64,000 bases of DNA from Umezawaea beigongshangensis (GTDB lineage Bacteria; Actinomycetota; Actinomycetes; Mycobacteriales; Pseudonocardiaceae). Numbering within the stretch: position 1 is the stretch's first letter; the number at the start of each line of letters is the position of its first letter. Below, one piece after another: positions 25,547-33,724 of this stretch. The notes beneath the pieces were generated by a model. It saw only the letters and a list, made by a program, of their open reading frames with translations. It made no database searches and was not told where the DNA came from. The stretch spans positions 237,191 to 301,190 of the forward strand of contig NZ_JAEIOJ010000008.1 in assembly GCF_016464305.1 (NCBI RefSeq), read 5' to 3'. Both the position numbers and the translations under genes were made by a program.

Positions 25547-26305
25547 GTGTTTCAGTTCAGGCTGCTCGGACCTGTTGACGTCGTACTCGCCGACGGAAGG
25601 GTGATCGAACCGGGATCGGAGAAGATCTGCAAGGTTCTGGCGCTGCTGTCGTTGCGGCACGAGGTGACCAGCGTCGATCTGCTGGTCCGCGAACTGTGGG
25701 ACGACAGACCGCCGCGCAGTGCGCTGACCACGTTGCAGACCTACGTCTACCACACCCGTCGCATGTTCGAGCGCGAGTCCTTGACCAGGAGCGGAAGGCC
25801 GTTGCTGGTCACCAGGCCGCCCGGTTACGAACTGCGGGTCTCGGTCGACGAGGTCGACGCCGCGCTCTTCGAACGATCCGTCGCCGAGGGCCGTGCCCTG
25901 CTCGACGCGGGGCGGGCCGAGGATGCCTCGAAGATCCTCCGCGAGGCGCTGGCCCTGTGGCGGGGACCCGCACTGGCCAACATTTCCGGCGGTGACGTCC
26001 TGCGCGGGCACATCAGCCACCTCGAGGAGTTGCGAATCCGCGCGCTCGAACTCCGCATCGAAGCGGACTGCGCGTCGGGAAGGCGCCGGGACCTGATTCC
26101 CGAGTTGCGCGCGCTCGTGGTCGCCTATCCGCTCAACGAGTGGTTCCACTGCCAGTTGATCGACGGACTCCGGCACGGGGGCAGGCGGGCCGAGGCGTTG
26201 CGGGCTTATCAGGACCTGCGCCGGATACTGGACGAAGAACTGGGCCTGGAACCCATGGCCGAAGTCCGCCGGCTGCACCTCGACCTGCTGGCGTCGACCG
26301 CGTGA
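25547..26305 (+). CDS. SARP-family transcriptional activator (AfsR/DnrI/ActII-ORF4 type)
   Basis: A 252-aa protein of typical small-SARP length. An OmpR-like winged helix is N-terminal (FRLLGPVDVVLADGRV, then LRHEVTSVDLLVRELWDDRP, then TYVYHTRRMF). A bacterial transcriptional activation domain follows (YELRVSVDEVDAALFE, then EALALWRGPALAN, then LRIRALELRIEADCASGRR). I chose the GTG at 25547, preceded by GGGGGGACGT, over an in-frame TTG four codons earlier. Seven gene starts in the window carry SARP-type heptad repeats, so this is most likely the pathway activator of the type II PKS cluster. The gene's own region lacks such repeats, so something else controls it. Confidence 0.93.
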   Translation: MFQFRLLGPVDVVLADGRVIEPGSEKICKVLALLSLRHEVTSVDLLVRELWDDRPPRSALTTLQTYVYHTRRMFERESLTRSGRPLLVTRPPGYELRVSVDEVDAALFERSVAEGRALLDAGRAEDASKILREALALWRGPALANISGGDVLRGHISHLEELRIRALELRIEADCASGRRRDLIPELRALVVAYPLNEWFHCQLIDGLRHGGRRAEALRAYQDLRRILDEELGLEPMAEVRRLHLDLLASTA

Positions 26306-26393
26306 TCCACCGGCCGGGCGACCCGCGATCGACCTCCGGGAAACAGAACGGCGTCGTCCGGCCGGGACGTTCGGAAGTGATCTGTCACGCGTG

Positions 26394-26434
26394 GGCGGCG
26401 GCACCGTCGAGAACTGCTCGACGGTGCCGCCGCC
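26394..26434. terminator. bidirectional intrinsic terminator hairpin
   Basis: Perfect 18-bp stem (26394-26411 with 26417-26434) and a 5-base loop, between the convergent SARP and NmrA-like genes. Confidence 0.85.
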
Positions 26435-26455
26435 AGGTGGCGGTGGGACGACCGG

Positions 26456-27355
26456 TCAGCCGCCGCGCGGGGCGGGCGTCCAGTTCACCTTCTTCAACCA
26501 GTGCTCCAGCGTGGTCAACCCGGGGTGCTGGGCGCGCAGCGCCGGGATGTCCGCCGTGTAACCGATCCGGTTGAGCCAGTCGTAGGCGACGGCCTGCCAC
26601 GGGTTCGTCTTCTCCAGTTCCGCCATCGGGATCGACTCGAACCGGGTCGGCACACCGGTGTGGCGCTGGAACACCGCGGCGATCTCGTCGCCCGTCAGCT
26701 CGTCACCGGCCAGGTCGATGCTCGCGCCCAGGTGGGTGTCGGGGTCGTCGAACGCGTCCGCCGCGAAGAACCCGTTGTCCGCGGCCGAGATCATCTGGAG
26801 CGGAACGCCGACCGCGAGCCCCCGGCGGTAGACCAGCTCGTCGCCGACGAGCGTCGGCGGGAACATGTCGTTGGCCAGGTTCTCCATGAAGTACGCGGGC
26901 CGCAGGAAGGTCGCGGGCAGCCCGTTCTCCCGGATCCGCTCCTCGATCCGCAGCTTCGCCTCGCGCCAGTGCACGCCCTCCGGCCGTTCGGCGCCGCCGA
27001 CCGAGCTGTGCACGAAGTGCTCGACGCCGACCTCCGCCGCGACGTCGGCGACGAGCTTGCCGTGCCGCTCCTCACCGGGCACGCCCGCCTCGCCGAGCGG
27101 GGTCTGGACGCTGAAGACGCCGTGAGCGCCGGACATCGCCGCGCGCAGCGAGTCCGCGTCGTCCATGTCCCCGCGCACCAGGGTCGCTCCCCCGGCCCGC
27201 AGGGCCAGGGCGGCGGGGTGCTCGGGATCGCGCACGAGCGCGTGCACGGCCCAGCCGCGCTCCAGCAGGTGCCGGGCGGTCGAGCCACCCTGCTTGCCGG
27301 TGGCGCCGAACACGAGGATCCATCTCTGGTCTGGTGGCAACGGTCTGTCCTCCAT
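26456..27355 (-). CDS. NmrA-like NAD(P)-binding protein
   Basis: A 299-aa Rossmann-fold protein of the atypical SDR NmrA/HSCARG group. It has the glycine motif VFGATGKQGGSTARHLLERG near residues 15-34 and a later TFLRPAYFMENL. The usual SDR Tyr-x3-Lys catalytic pair is absent. Such proteins are either NADP(H)-sensing regulators or reductases. A SARP-type promoter at 27388-27430 places it under the cluster activator, so a tailoring or redox-sensing role in the polyketide pathway is inferred. The ATG at 27355 has no strong ribosome-binding site. Confidence 0.82.
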   Translation of the reverse strand: MEDRPLPPDQRWILVFGATGKQGGSTARHLLERGWAVHALVRDPEHPAALALRAGGATLVRGDMDDADSLRAAMSGAHGVFSVQTPLGEAGVPGEERHGKLVADVAAEVGVEHFVHSSVGGAERPEGVHWREAKLRIEERIRENGLPATFLRPAYFMENLANDMFPPTLVGDELVYRRGLAVGVPLQMISAADNGFFAADAFDDPDTHLGASIDLAGDELTGDEIAAVFQRHTGVPTRFESIPMAELEKTNPWQAVAYDWLNRIGYTADIPALRAQHPGLTTLEHWLKKVNWTPAPRGG

Positions 27356-27387
27356 CGGTGGGCACGTCCGCCTTCGCACGTCGTTCC

Positions 27388-27430
27388 ACCGTGTCACCGG
27401 CCGCTGGAAGGCCGGTGGAACACCGGTCGA
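27388..27430 (-). promoter_or_regulatory. predicted SARP-dependent promoter of the NmrA-like gene
   Basis: On the minus strand the heptads TCGACCG, TCCACCG and TCCAGCG begin 11 bases apart (27424-27430, 27413-27419, 27402-27408). An 8-base spacer and -10-like CACGGT (27393 to 27388) follow. The leader to the ATG would be about 26 bases. The heptads are weaker matches to TCGAGCG than those near the PKS genes. Confidence 0.5.
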
Positions 27431-27437
27431 CGTGGCC

Positions 27438-28352
27438 TCAGTCGGCGACGAGCACGACCTTGCCGCGGACGTGCCCGGTCTCGACCTCGCGGTGGGCCAG
27501 GGCGGCCTCCGCGAAGGGGTACGCCCGCTGGACGTGGATCCGCAGCTTGCCGTCCGCGTAGAGCTGGGTCAGCTCGGCCAGCCGCGCCGCGGTGCGGGTG
27601 CCGCCGAGCATGGCCACGCCGTGCTGACGGCTGCCCACGTAGTCGCCGATGGTTCCGACGCGGCCCCGGTCCTCGACGAGCTCCAGCGACGGGGCGATGG
27701 CGTCCCGGCCGGCGGCGTCGAGCGCCGCGTCGACTCCCTGCGGCGCCAGCTCCCGAACCCGGTCGACGAGCCCGGGACCGTACGCGACCGGGACCGCGCC
27801 CAGGTCGCGGAGGTAGTCGTGGTTGCGCTCGCTCGCCGTGCCGACGACCGCGGCGCCCCACTCGCGCGCGAGCTGCACGGCCATCGTGCCGACGCCGCCC
27901 GCCGCGCCGTGGATCAGCACGGTGTCGCCCGCGCCGACCTTCAACGCGGACAGCGCGATGTGCGCGGTCTGCCCGCAGACGGACAGGACACCGGCGTGCT
28001 CCCACGGCATTCCGGGCGGCTTGGCGACCACGTTCTGATCGCTGACGGTCACCACCTCGCCGCAGGCGTTCATCGAGGTGAACGCAATGACCTCGGCACC
28101 GGCCTCCCAGCCGGTCACACCCTCGCCGACCTCGTCGACCACACCGGCGAACTCGTTCCCGACCGTCTGGGGGAAGCTCACCTCGACGTACCCCTTGACG
28201 TCGCCGCGGCGGACGGCCGTGTCGAAGGGCTGCACCCCGGCAGCCCGCACGCGCACCCGCAGTTCGCCGGGGCCCGCGTGCGGCTCCTCGATCTCCACCG
28301 TCTCCAGCACTTCCGGTCCCCCGTAGCGGGAGAAGGCGACCGCCTTGGACAT
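27438..28352 (-). CDS. zinc-independent MDR-family NADP-dependent oxidoreductase (quinone oxidoreductase-like)
   Basis: A 304-aa medium-chain dehydrogenase/reductase. It has the GroES-like N-terminal half (VGNEFAGVVDEVGEGVTGW) and the NADP-binding motif HGAAGGVGTMAVQLAREWGA. No structural-zinc Cys cluster is seen. An ATG at 28385 would overlap the MFS stop, but the ATG at 28352 follows a strong GAGGAGAGTC site and is preferred. It is last in the minus-strand run DUF6069 protein, MFS exporter, oxidoreductase. It may tailor the quinone product or protect the cell from it; the substrate is not evident. Confidence 0.85.
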   Translation of the reverse strand: MSKAVAFSRYGGPEVLETVEIEEPHAGPGELRVRVRAAGVQPFDTAVRRGDVKGYVEVSFPQTVGNEFAGVVDEVGEGVTGWEAGAEVIAFTSMNACGEVVTVSDQNVVAKPPGMPWEHAGVLSVCGQTAHIALSALKVGAGDTVLIHGAAGGVGTMAVQLAREWGAAVVGTASERNHDYLRDLGAVPVAYGPGLVDRVRELAPQGVDAALDAAGRDAIAPSLELVEDRGRVGTIGDYVGSRQHGVAMLGGTRTAARLAELTQLYADGKLRIHVQRAYPFAEAALAHREVETGHVRGKVVLVAD

Positions 28353-28381
28353 GACTCTCCTCGTGTTGTCGTGTTCCCGGT

Positions 28382-29989
28382 TCATCGAGCCGACTCGGCG
28401 CTCCGCACGGGCACGTCCTCGGGCTTCCACGGCCGATCGGCCTTCTGCTCTCCCCCGCTCCAGGCGTTCGCCGCGCCGGGCGGCGGCTTGCCCGGCAACC
28501 ACCGGAACACCACCGCCGCGCCGATCAGCGCCACGATCGCGGCGCACAGCGAACTCACGTGCATCGCGGCCACGAACGAGTCCTTGGCGGAGCTGATCAG
28601 ACCGGCCGCCTGATCGGGAACGTCGTGCGCCGCGGCGAACGTCGCCTCGATCGACTCACCGGCCGCGGCACGCCGCTCCACCGGGAGCGCGTCGAGCGCG
28701 CCGCCGATCTCGGACCGGTAGGCGGCGCCGAGGACCGAGCCGAGGACCGCCACCCCGAGCGCCTGCCCGACCTGGCGCACGGTGTTGTTCATGGCCGAGC
28801 CGACACCGGCCTTCTCCCTCGGCAGCGACATCATGATCGACACCGCGGCCGGTGGCATGACGTTGGCGATCCCCGTGCCGAGCACGAAGAACACCGGCAG
28901 GATCGCCCACAGCGGGGTCCGCTCCTCGACGAGCACGAGCGCGCCCAGCGCGGCCGCGACGACGAGCAGTGCGGTCGAGCACACCGCCCTCGGCCCGAAC
29001 CGGGCCGAGATCCGCGCGCTGAGCGGCCCGAAGATCATCATCGCCACGGCCAGCGCCAGCGTGCACGCGCCAGCCCGCAGGGGCGTGTAGCCACGCACCG
29101 ACTGCATGTAGAACGCGCTGAAGAAGAGGAACCCCGCCATCGCGAACGAGACGAGCCCCACGGCCGCGACGGCGACGCTGAAGGCGGGGCGGCGGAAGAA
29201 GGAGACGTCGAAGGCGGGCTGGACGGTGCGCTTCTCGTGCAGCACGAACAGCACCAGCACGGCGATCCCCGCCACGATCGTCAGCCACGTGGAGGGCGCG
29301 GTGAACGACGCCAGGCGACCGCCCTCGATGACGCCGTGCACGATCAGCGCCAGGCCCACGACGGACAGCGCCATGCCGCCCACGTCGAGTCCGCGGGTCC
29401 GCGGCGCGCGCGACTCCGGCACGACCACCGCCACCGCGACGAGCGTGGCCGCCACCAGCGGCACGTTGATCAGGAAGATCGAGCCCCACCAGAAGTGTGC
29501 GAGCAGCACGCCGCCGGTGATCGGGCCGAGGGCGAGGGCGACGCCGATCGCCGCGGTCCAGACGCCGATCGCCCTCGGCCGTTCCCGCTGCGGGAACACG
29601 GCGGCGATGACGGCCAGCGTGCACGGCATGACCGCGGCGGCCCCGACGCCCATCGCGCTGCGCGCGACGATCAGCTGGAGCGCGTCCTGCGAGTAGGCCG
29701 AGGCCACCGAGGCCAGGCCGAACAGGGCCAGCCCCAGCGAGAGCACCCGCTTGCGCCCGACCCGGTCGGCCAGGACGCCCCAGCTGAACAGGAGCGCGGC
29801 GAAGACGAGGGTGTAGGCGCTGAGCGCCCACTCCAGCTCGCTGTGCGTCGCACCGAGCCCCGCGGCCGGGTCGGCCAGGGTCGTGAGGGACACGTTGAGG
29901 ATCGTCGTGTCGATGACGATCGCCATCAGGCAGCCGACCAGCACGGCGAGGATCCGCCACCGCCTCGGATGACCGGGGTCCTGGTTCAC
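28382..29989 (-). CDS. DHA2-family MFS drug exporter (EmrB/QacA-like)
   Basis: A 535-aa protein with 14 predicted membrane segments. It has the DHA2 signatures LADRVGRKRVLSLG in the loop after helix 2 and LGPITGGVLL in helix 5. The start is GTG at 29989. This family exports drugs by proton antiport. Its place in the SARP-controlled cluster, near a MarR regulator, makes it the probable self-resistance/export pump for the aromatic polyketide. Confidence 0.9.
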   Translation of the reverse strand: MNQDPGHPRRWRILAVLVGCLMAIVIDTTILNVSLTTLADPAAGLGATHSELEWALSAYTLVFAALLFSWGVLADRVGRKRVLSLGLALFGLASVASAYSQDALQLIVARSAMGVGAAAVMPCTLAVIAAVFPQRERPRAIGVWTAAIGVALALGPITGGVLLAHFWWGSIFLINVPLVAATLVAVAVVVPESRAPRTRGLDVGGMALSVVGLALIVHGVIEGGRLASFTAPSTWLTIVAGIAVLVLFVLHEKRTVQPAFDVSFFRRPAFSVAVAAVGLVSFAMAGFLFFSAFYMQSVRGYTPLRAGACTLALAVAMMIFGPLSARISARFGPRAVCSTALLVVAAALGALVLVEERTPLWAILPVFFVLGTGIANVMPPAAVSIMMSLPREKAGVGSAMNNTVRQVGQALGVAVLGSVLGAAYRSEIGGALDALPVERRAAAGESIEATFAAAHDVPDQAAGLISSAKDSFVAAMHVSSLCAAIVALIGAAVVFRWLPGKPPPGAANAWSGGEQKADRPWKPEDVPVRSAESAR

Positions 29990-30067
29990 TTCGTCGCCTC
30001 GTTTCCGTTCCTGCCCGCCGCGGCGGGGACGCCCGTGCGGGCGGGTGGTTCGCGCGGTCCCCCCGGG

Positions 30068-30484
30068 TCAGACCCCGGCGCGCGCGGTCCGGCGCATGCC
30101 GACGACCAGGACCAGGGCGAGCGAGAGGTGGACCAGGCCGAGCAGCAGGCGCTCGGTCGTGGTGAAGCCGGGCATGTACGGCAGGGTCCCGAGGAACACG
30201 ATCACGGCGACCGCGGTCCAGATCGTCAGCGCCCTGGCACCGGCGAACCGTTCGAGCAGGGCCAGCGACGCCCAGCCCGCCAGCACCGCCGCGACGGCGG
30301 TGCCGAGGACCGGGACCGGTTCGAGCGCGGTGCGGGCGTCCGAGCCGAAGCTCTCCGGGACCGTGATGTCGAACCCGAACACGTAGGTGATGAGCGCCCA
30401 GAGGAGCACGGGTGTCGCGATCGCCGCCGCGGCGACCACGGCGCGGTCCCGCTGTCTGGTGCTCCGGGCCTGGGTGGTGGTCAT
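30068..30484 (-). CDS. small four-helix membrane protein (DUF6069-like)
   Basis: A 138-aa protein with four hydrophobic segments (ALITYVFGF, then AAVLAGWASLALL, then WTAVAVIVFLGTLPYM, then LSLALVLVVGMRRTAR). A family call of DUF6069 is from memory and unsure. The ATG at 30484 opens the minus-strand run toward the MFS exporter, 78 bases further on. It is divergent from the MarR gene across a 100-bp promoter region. No function is known; it may assist the exporter or be MarR-regulated. Confidence 0.7.
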   Translation of the reverse strand: MTTTQARSTRQRDRAVVAAAAIATPVLLWALITYVFGFDITVPESFGSDARTALEPVPVLGTAVAAVLAGWASLALLERFAGARALTIWTAVAVIVFLGTLPYMPGFTTTERLLLGLVHLSLALVLVVGMRRTARAGV

Positions 30485-30584
30485 GTGCGCCTCCGTCGAC
30501 TGCTGTGCGCAAGTAGGTGAGTTCAGCAACTGTATGCTCGACGCAGACAAATGGCAACGCGCATGTTTCGGGTAGCCTGATCGT
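30485..30584. promoter_or_regulatory. divergent promoter region of the marR-like and exporter-run genes
   Basis: This 100-bp stretch is AT-richer than its surroundings and separates two divergent starts. It contains AGTTCAGCAACT (30520-30531), an AGTT/AACT dyad with four central bases, which could serve as a small MarR half-site pair. No clear consensus -35/-10 is visible. Confidence 0.4.
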
Positions 30585-31052
30585 ATGAACGACCCGTCTC
30601 TGGCCCTCATCGAGCAGGCGCTGGGCCGGTTGCGGCGCAACCAGGTCCGGCGCAGCCTCGGCCAGATCTCCGAGCACCGGCCCGCGGAGCGCGTCGACCT
30701 GAGCCTGATACCGGTGCTGTACGCGGTGGAGGAGGGCGCCGAGAACGACGGCGAGGGGGTCACCGTGGGCCTGGTCGCCGACCGGATCGGCCTCGACCCG
30801 TCCAGGGCCAGCCGGATGGTGGGGTCCGCCATCCAGGCCGGGTACCTGGAGCGGGTGGCCTCGCAGACGGACGGGCGGCGCATCCAGCTCAGGCTCACCG
30901 AGGCGGGCGCCGACCTCGCCGGGCGGAGCCACGAGTTCCGCCAGGCGTTCCTCGGCCGGACGATCGCGCACTGGTCCGAGCACGACCGCTCCGAGCTGGC
31001 CCGGCTGTTCAGCCGGTTCGCCGAGGAGCTGACCAGGATCGATCCCTGCTGA
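30585..31052 (+). CDS. MarR-family transcriptional regulator
   Basis: A 155-aa winged-helix protein. The recognition region is VTVGLVADRIGLDPSRASRMVGSAIQ followed by the wing VASQTDGRRIQLRLTEAG (given here in part). This is standard MarR architecture and length. It is divergent from the DUF6069/MFS/oxidoreductase run, so ligand-responsive control of the exporter is the natural inference. The 3' end is nine bases from the convergent DUF6081 gene, with no obvious terminator. Confidence 0.9.
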   Translation: MNDPSLALIEQALGRLRRNQVRRSLGQISEHRPAERVDLSLIPVLYAVEEGAENDGEGVTVGLVADRIGLDPSRASRMVGSAIQAGYLERVASQTDGRRIQLRLTEAGADLAGRSHEFRQAFLGRTIAHWSEHDRSELARLFSRFAEELTRIDPC

Positions 31053-31060
31053 CAGCGCGG

Positions 31061-31891
31061 TCACCCGGTGGTGGTGACCGCGGCGTGCCGTGCGCGGAGC
31101 CTGACGCCCTGCCCGAACGACCGCTCGGTGAACACGCCGAGGCCGAGGCTCAACTGGCGCGGCAGGATCTCCTCCTCCGGGCCGTCCTCGTTCTTCTTCA
31201 GGTACCGGGGGTCCAGCGAGCGCAGCCCGATCCGCTCGACGGCGAGCACGTCGGTCCCGTCCAGCCGCCACCGGACCACGCCCGCCGCCGCGTCGAGGCG
31301 GACGACGAGGTCGTGGAGGCGGCCCGGCTCCCGCGCGGCCACCGGGACGGCGTAGGAGAACGCCGCGTGCGTCCCGCCCGGCCGGGGCAGCCGCTCGTAG
31401 AGCGCGTACACCCTGCGCCGCGTCAGCACGAAGTCGAACACCAGTCCCGACTCCAGGTCGACGCAGATCATCCCGGCCATGCCCAGCCGCAGGTCCGAGT
31501 CGGGGTCGACCCCGCAGTCGGCGAGGTCGTGCTGGTCGAGCCCGAAGAACTGCGCCGACATCCGCACGCACGCGGCGAACACCTCCCCCGGCCGCACGTC
31601 GAAGCCCTGCACGCCCGCCGACGAGGTGTGCTCGGCGAAGGCCGCCCACCGGATGTGCTCGACCGGTTGGCCGGGGGCCGTACCGGCGAACGCGGGATCG
31701 CCGGTGCCGGGGTGGACACCGGGCGGCTCCACGACCAGGCCCGCGGCCGAGGTGCGCGCGACGCCGTCCCCTGCGGGCAGGGAGCCGGACGGGCGCAGTC
31801 GCCACCGGGGCTCGGGGAACCCCGTGCTGAAGTCGTCCTGGAACACCGGGCCGCCGCGGACGGCGGAGCGGGTCTCGTCGGTGGATGTCAT
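31061..31891 (-). CDS. DUF6081-like protein of the polyketide cluster
   Basis: A 276-aa soluble protein, probably beta-sandwich. It contains FQDDFSTGFPEPRWRLRPSG, WAAFAEHTSSAGVQGFDV and VYALYERLPRPGG, which suggest a concanavalin/jelly-roll-like binding domain. The name DUF6081 is recalled rather than tested. It lies downstream of the ketoreductase on the same strand, 40 bases apart, and so is probably driven by the same SARP-type promoter. No catalytic motif is visible. A binding or chaperone-like role for a polyketide intermediate is only a guess. Confidence 0.6.
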   Translation of the reverse strand: MTSTDETRSAVRGGPVFQDDFSTGFPEPRWRLRPSGSLPAGDGVARTSAAGLVVEPPGVHPGTGDPAFAGTAPGQPVEHIRWAAFAEHTSSAGVQGFDVRPGEVFAACVRMSAQFFGLDQHDLADCGVDPDSDLRLGMAGMICVDLESGLVFDFVLTRRRVYALYERLPRPGGTHAAFSYAVPVAAREPGRLHDLVVRLDAAAGVVRWRLDGTDVLAVERIGLRSLDPRYLKKNEDGPEEEILPRQLSLGLGVFTERSFGQGVRLRARHAAVTTTG

Positions 31892-31931
31892 CGTCGGCTC
31901 CTCCTGGAGTCTCGTGCCTGGCCGGGGCGGC

Positions 31932-32717
31932 CTAGTAGTTGCCGAGGCCGCCGCAGACGTTGAGCGCCTGCGCGGTGACCGCGCCCGCGTCGTCGCCGAT
32001 CAGGTACTCGACCATCGCCGACACCTCGCGCGGCTCCACGTAGCGGCCGATCGGGACCCTGGTGGTGATCCGCGCGCGCGTCTCCTCCTCGTCGACGCCC
32101 CAGATGCCCGCGTAGTGGGCGCGGACGCGCTCGGCCATCGGCGTCTCCACGAAGCCGGGGCACACCGCGTTGACCGTGATGCCGGTCTTCGCGAGCTCCA
32201 GCCCCCACGCCTTCGTCAGGCCCACGACGCCGTGCTTGGACGCCGAGTACGGTGCGCCGTGCAGCACGCCCTGCTTGCCGCCGGTGGACGCGATGTTGAC
32301 GACGCGTCCGGCTCCCCGGCCGAGCATCCCGCCGGCCGTGAGGACCTCCTTGGTCACCACGAACACGCTGTTGAGGTTCGTGTTGACCACGTCGAACCAG
32401 AGCTCGTCCTCGATCTGCGCGGTGATCCCGCCGCCGTTGCGGCCCGCGTTGTTGACCAGCACGTCGATCGGGCCGAAGCGGTCGACGGCCGACCGCACGA
32501 GCTGGCGGACCTGCTCGGGAACGCTCACGTCACAGGTCCGGCCGTCCACGTCGAGGCCCTCGTCGCGCAGCTCCTCGACCGTCGTGGCGAGCACGTCGTC
32601 GTGCCGCGCGCAGATGTAGACGCTGATGCCCGCGCGGGCCAGGCGCCGGGTGATGTCCAGGCCGATCCCGCTGGTGGCCCCGGTGACCAGGGCCACCCGC
32701 CGGGTCTTGTCCGTCAT
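31932..32717 (-). CDS. type II PKS C9 ketoreductase, ActIII-like
   Basis: A 261-aa SDR that aligns residue for residue with actinorhodin ActIII. It has the NADP motif TGATSGIGL (12-20), Asn114, Ser144, Tyr157 and Lys161. The PGG motif that governs stereochemistry in ActIII (94-96) reads NGG here. It should reduce the C9 carbonyl of the nascent polyketide bound to ACP. The start is ATG 32717 after GGAGGAAGAAC. A three-heptad SARP promoter precedes it, divergent from that of the ActVI-A-like gene. Confidence 0.93.
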   Translation of the reverse strand: MTDKTRRVALVTGATSGIGLDITRRLARAGISVYICARHDDVLATTVEELRDEGLDVDGRTCDVSVPEQVRQLVRSAVDRFGPIDVLVNNAGRNGGGITAQIEDELWFDVVNTNLNSVFVVTKEVLTAGGMLGRGAGRVVNIASTGGKQGVLHGAPYSASKHGVVGLTKAWGLELAKTGITVNAVCPGFVETPMAERVRAHYAGIWGVDEEETRARITTRVPIGRYVEPREVSAMVEYLIGDDAGAVTAQALNVCGGLGNY

Positions 32718-32757
32718 GTTCTTCCTCCGTTGCTCCGGCCGTCGCCGAGATGGCCGA

Positions 32758-32800
32758 ATGCTCGCCGGAGCCGCTCGACCACCGGTCGAGCACGCCTCGA
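32758..32800 (-). promoter_or_regulatory. predicted SARP-dependent promoter of the ketoreductase gene
   Basis: Minus-strand heptads TCGAGGC, TCGACCG and TCGAGCG start 11 bases apart (32794-32800, 32783-32789, 32772-32778). An 8-base spacer leads to -10-like GAGCAT (32763 to 32758). The leader to the ATG is about 34 bases. Confidence 0.7.
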
Positions 32801-32822
32801 CGCACCGCGGCACGTGCCGGCG

Positions 32823-32854
32823 TCGAGCGGGCGTCGAGCCGCGCGGTCCACCGT
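32823..32854 (+). promoter_or_regulatory. predicted SARP-dependent promoter of the ActVI-A-like gene
   Basis: Heptads TCGAGCG (32823-32829) and TCGAGCC (32834-32840) are 11 bases apart. They are followed by an 8-base spacer and -10-like CACCGT (32849-32854). Together with the opposite-facing site at 32758-32800 it forms a compact bidirectional SARP control region. Confidence 0.7.
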
Positions 32855-32894
32855 GGAGCCGGCTGACCGACCAGCTGCCCGCAGGAGGAGTCGC

Positions 32895-33323
32895 ATGACC
32901 AGCACGGTTTCCCGCACCGACCTCTACGCCGAGGTCCAGCAGTTCTACGCCCGGCAGATGCAGCTGCTCGACGGCGGCGCGTTCGAGGCCTACGCCGAGA
33001 CCTTCACCGAGGACGGCGAGTTCCGGCACACCCCCGGACGCGATCCCGCCCGCACCAGGGCGGGCATCAGCGCCGAGCTGCACGACTTCCACCGGCGGTT
33101 CGACGGCGACCCGGTGCAGCGCAGGCACTGGTTCGGCATGATCGACCTGGAGCCGCAGGACGACGGCAGCGTCCGGTCCGCGGTGTACGCCCTGGTGATC
33201 ACCACCCGGCCGGGCGGCAAGCCCGACGTCGCTCCGAGCTGCGTGGTGCACGACGTGCTGGTGCGGGTGGACGGCGAGCTGCTCACCCGGTCCCGGCGGG
33301 TCGAGCACGACCAGCTCGTCTGA
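32895..33323 (+). CDS. NTF2-like protein, ActVI-ORFA/SnoaL-like
   Basis: A 142-aa alpha+beta-barrel protein. It has the opening helix LYAEVQQFYARQMQLLDGG and the acidic/His pocket elements FEAYAETFTEDGEFRHTPG and VLVRVDGELLTRSRRVEHD. It resembles the ActVI-ORFA group of NTF2-fold proteins found in benzoisochromanequinone clusters, where they influence the early tailoring steps. The ATG at 32895 follows GCAGGAGGAGTCGC, an excellent ribosome-binding site. It is alone in its transcript, between a SARP-type promoter and a strong terminator. Confidence 0.8.
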   Translation: MTSTVSRTDLYAEVQQFYARQMQLLDGGAFEAYAETFTEDGEFRHTPGRDPARTRAGISAELHDFHRRFDGDPVQRRHWFGMIDLEPQDDGSVRSAVYALVITTRPGGKPDVAPSCVVHDVLVRVDGELLTRSRRVEHDQLV

Positions 33324-33327
33324 TCCG

Positions 33328-33381
33328 CGCGCGAATGCGGTGGCGGTGACCGGTCCGGGTCGCCGCCACCGCGTTCGCGCG
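33328..33381. terminator. bidirectional intrinsic terminator hairpin
   Basis: Arms 33328-33346 and 33363-33381 form a 19-bp stem with one G-T pair. It separates the convergent NTF2-like and ABM genes. Confidence 0.85.
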
Positions 33382-33385
33382 GGTG

Positions 33386-33724
33386 TCAGCTCGCCGCGAT
33401 CGACCTGGCGAGCGTGTACCCGACCATCTCCAGGCCCTCGACGCCCTCGACGGCGGTGATCGCCGACCGGAGGGAGCCCGCGCCGGGGTTGTCGCGGAAC
33501 GACTCCCGGTAGTCCTCCTCGCTCGCCCACTGCGCGTAGTTGACGATCCGGGAACCGTCGAGGCTCACGTGGTAGTTCGCCGAGACGAAGCCCGGCCGGT
33601 GCCTCACCCACTGCTCGACCTCGCGCGAGAGCAGGTCGAGCAGGGGCGCGTGCGCGGCCGGGTCGTTCACGGTGATGGTGACCAGGGCGACGAAGCCCGT
33701 GCCCGGCCGGGTGACGTCGATCAT
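33386..33724 (-). CDS. antibiotic biosynthesis monooxygenase (ABM) domain protein, ActVA-ORF6-like
   Basis: A 112-aa ferredoxin-like dimeric barrel protein. It has FVALVTITVNDPAAHAPLL, then PGFVSANYHVSLDGSRIVNYAQW, a typical ABM domain. Cofactor-free members such as ActVA-ORF6 oxidise an anthrone-type ring to a quinone with molecular oxygen. The ATG overlaps the stop of the flavin-dependent monooxygenase (ATGA), so the two oxygenases are made together. Confidence 0.85.
   Translation of the reverse strand: MIDVTRPGTGFVALVTITVNDPAAHAPLLDLLSREVEQWVRHRPGFVSANYHVSLDGSRIVNYAQWASEEDYRESFRDNPGAGSLRSAITAVEGVEGLEMVGYTLARSIAAS

Noticed and set aside
28656-31805. 1049-codon minus-strand open frame across the exporter, DUF6069, MarR and DUF6081 genes
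   Set aside because: Low-complexity Arg/Ala/Pro translation out of frame with four well-supported genes.
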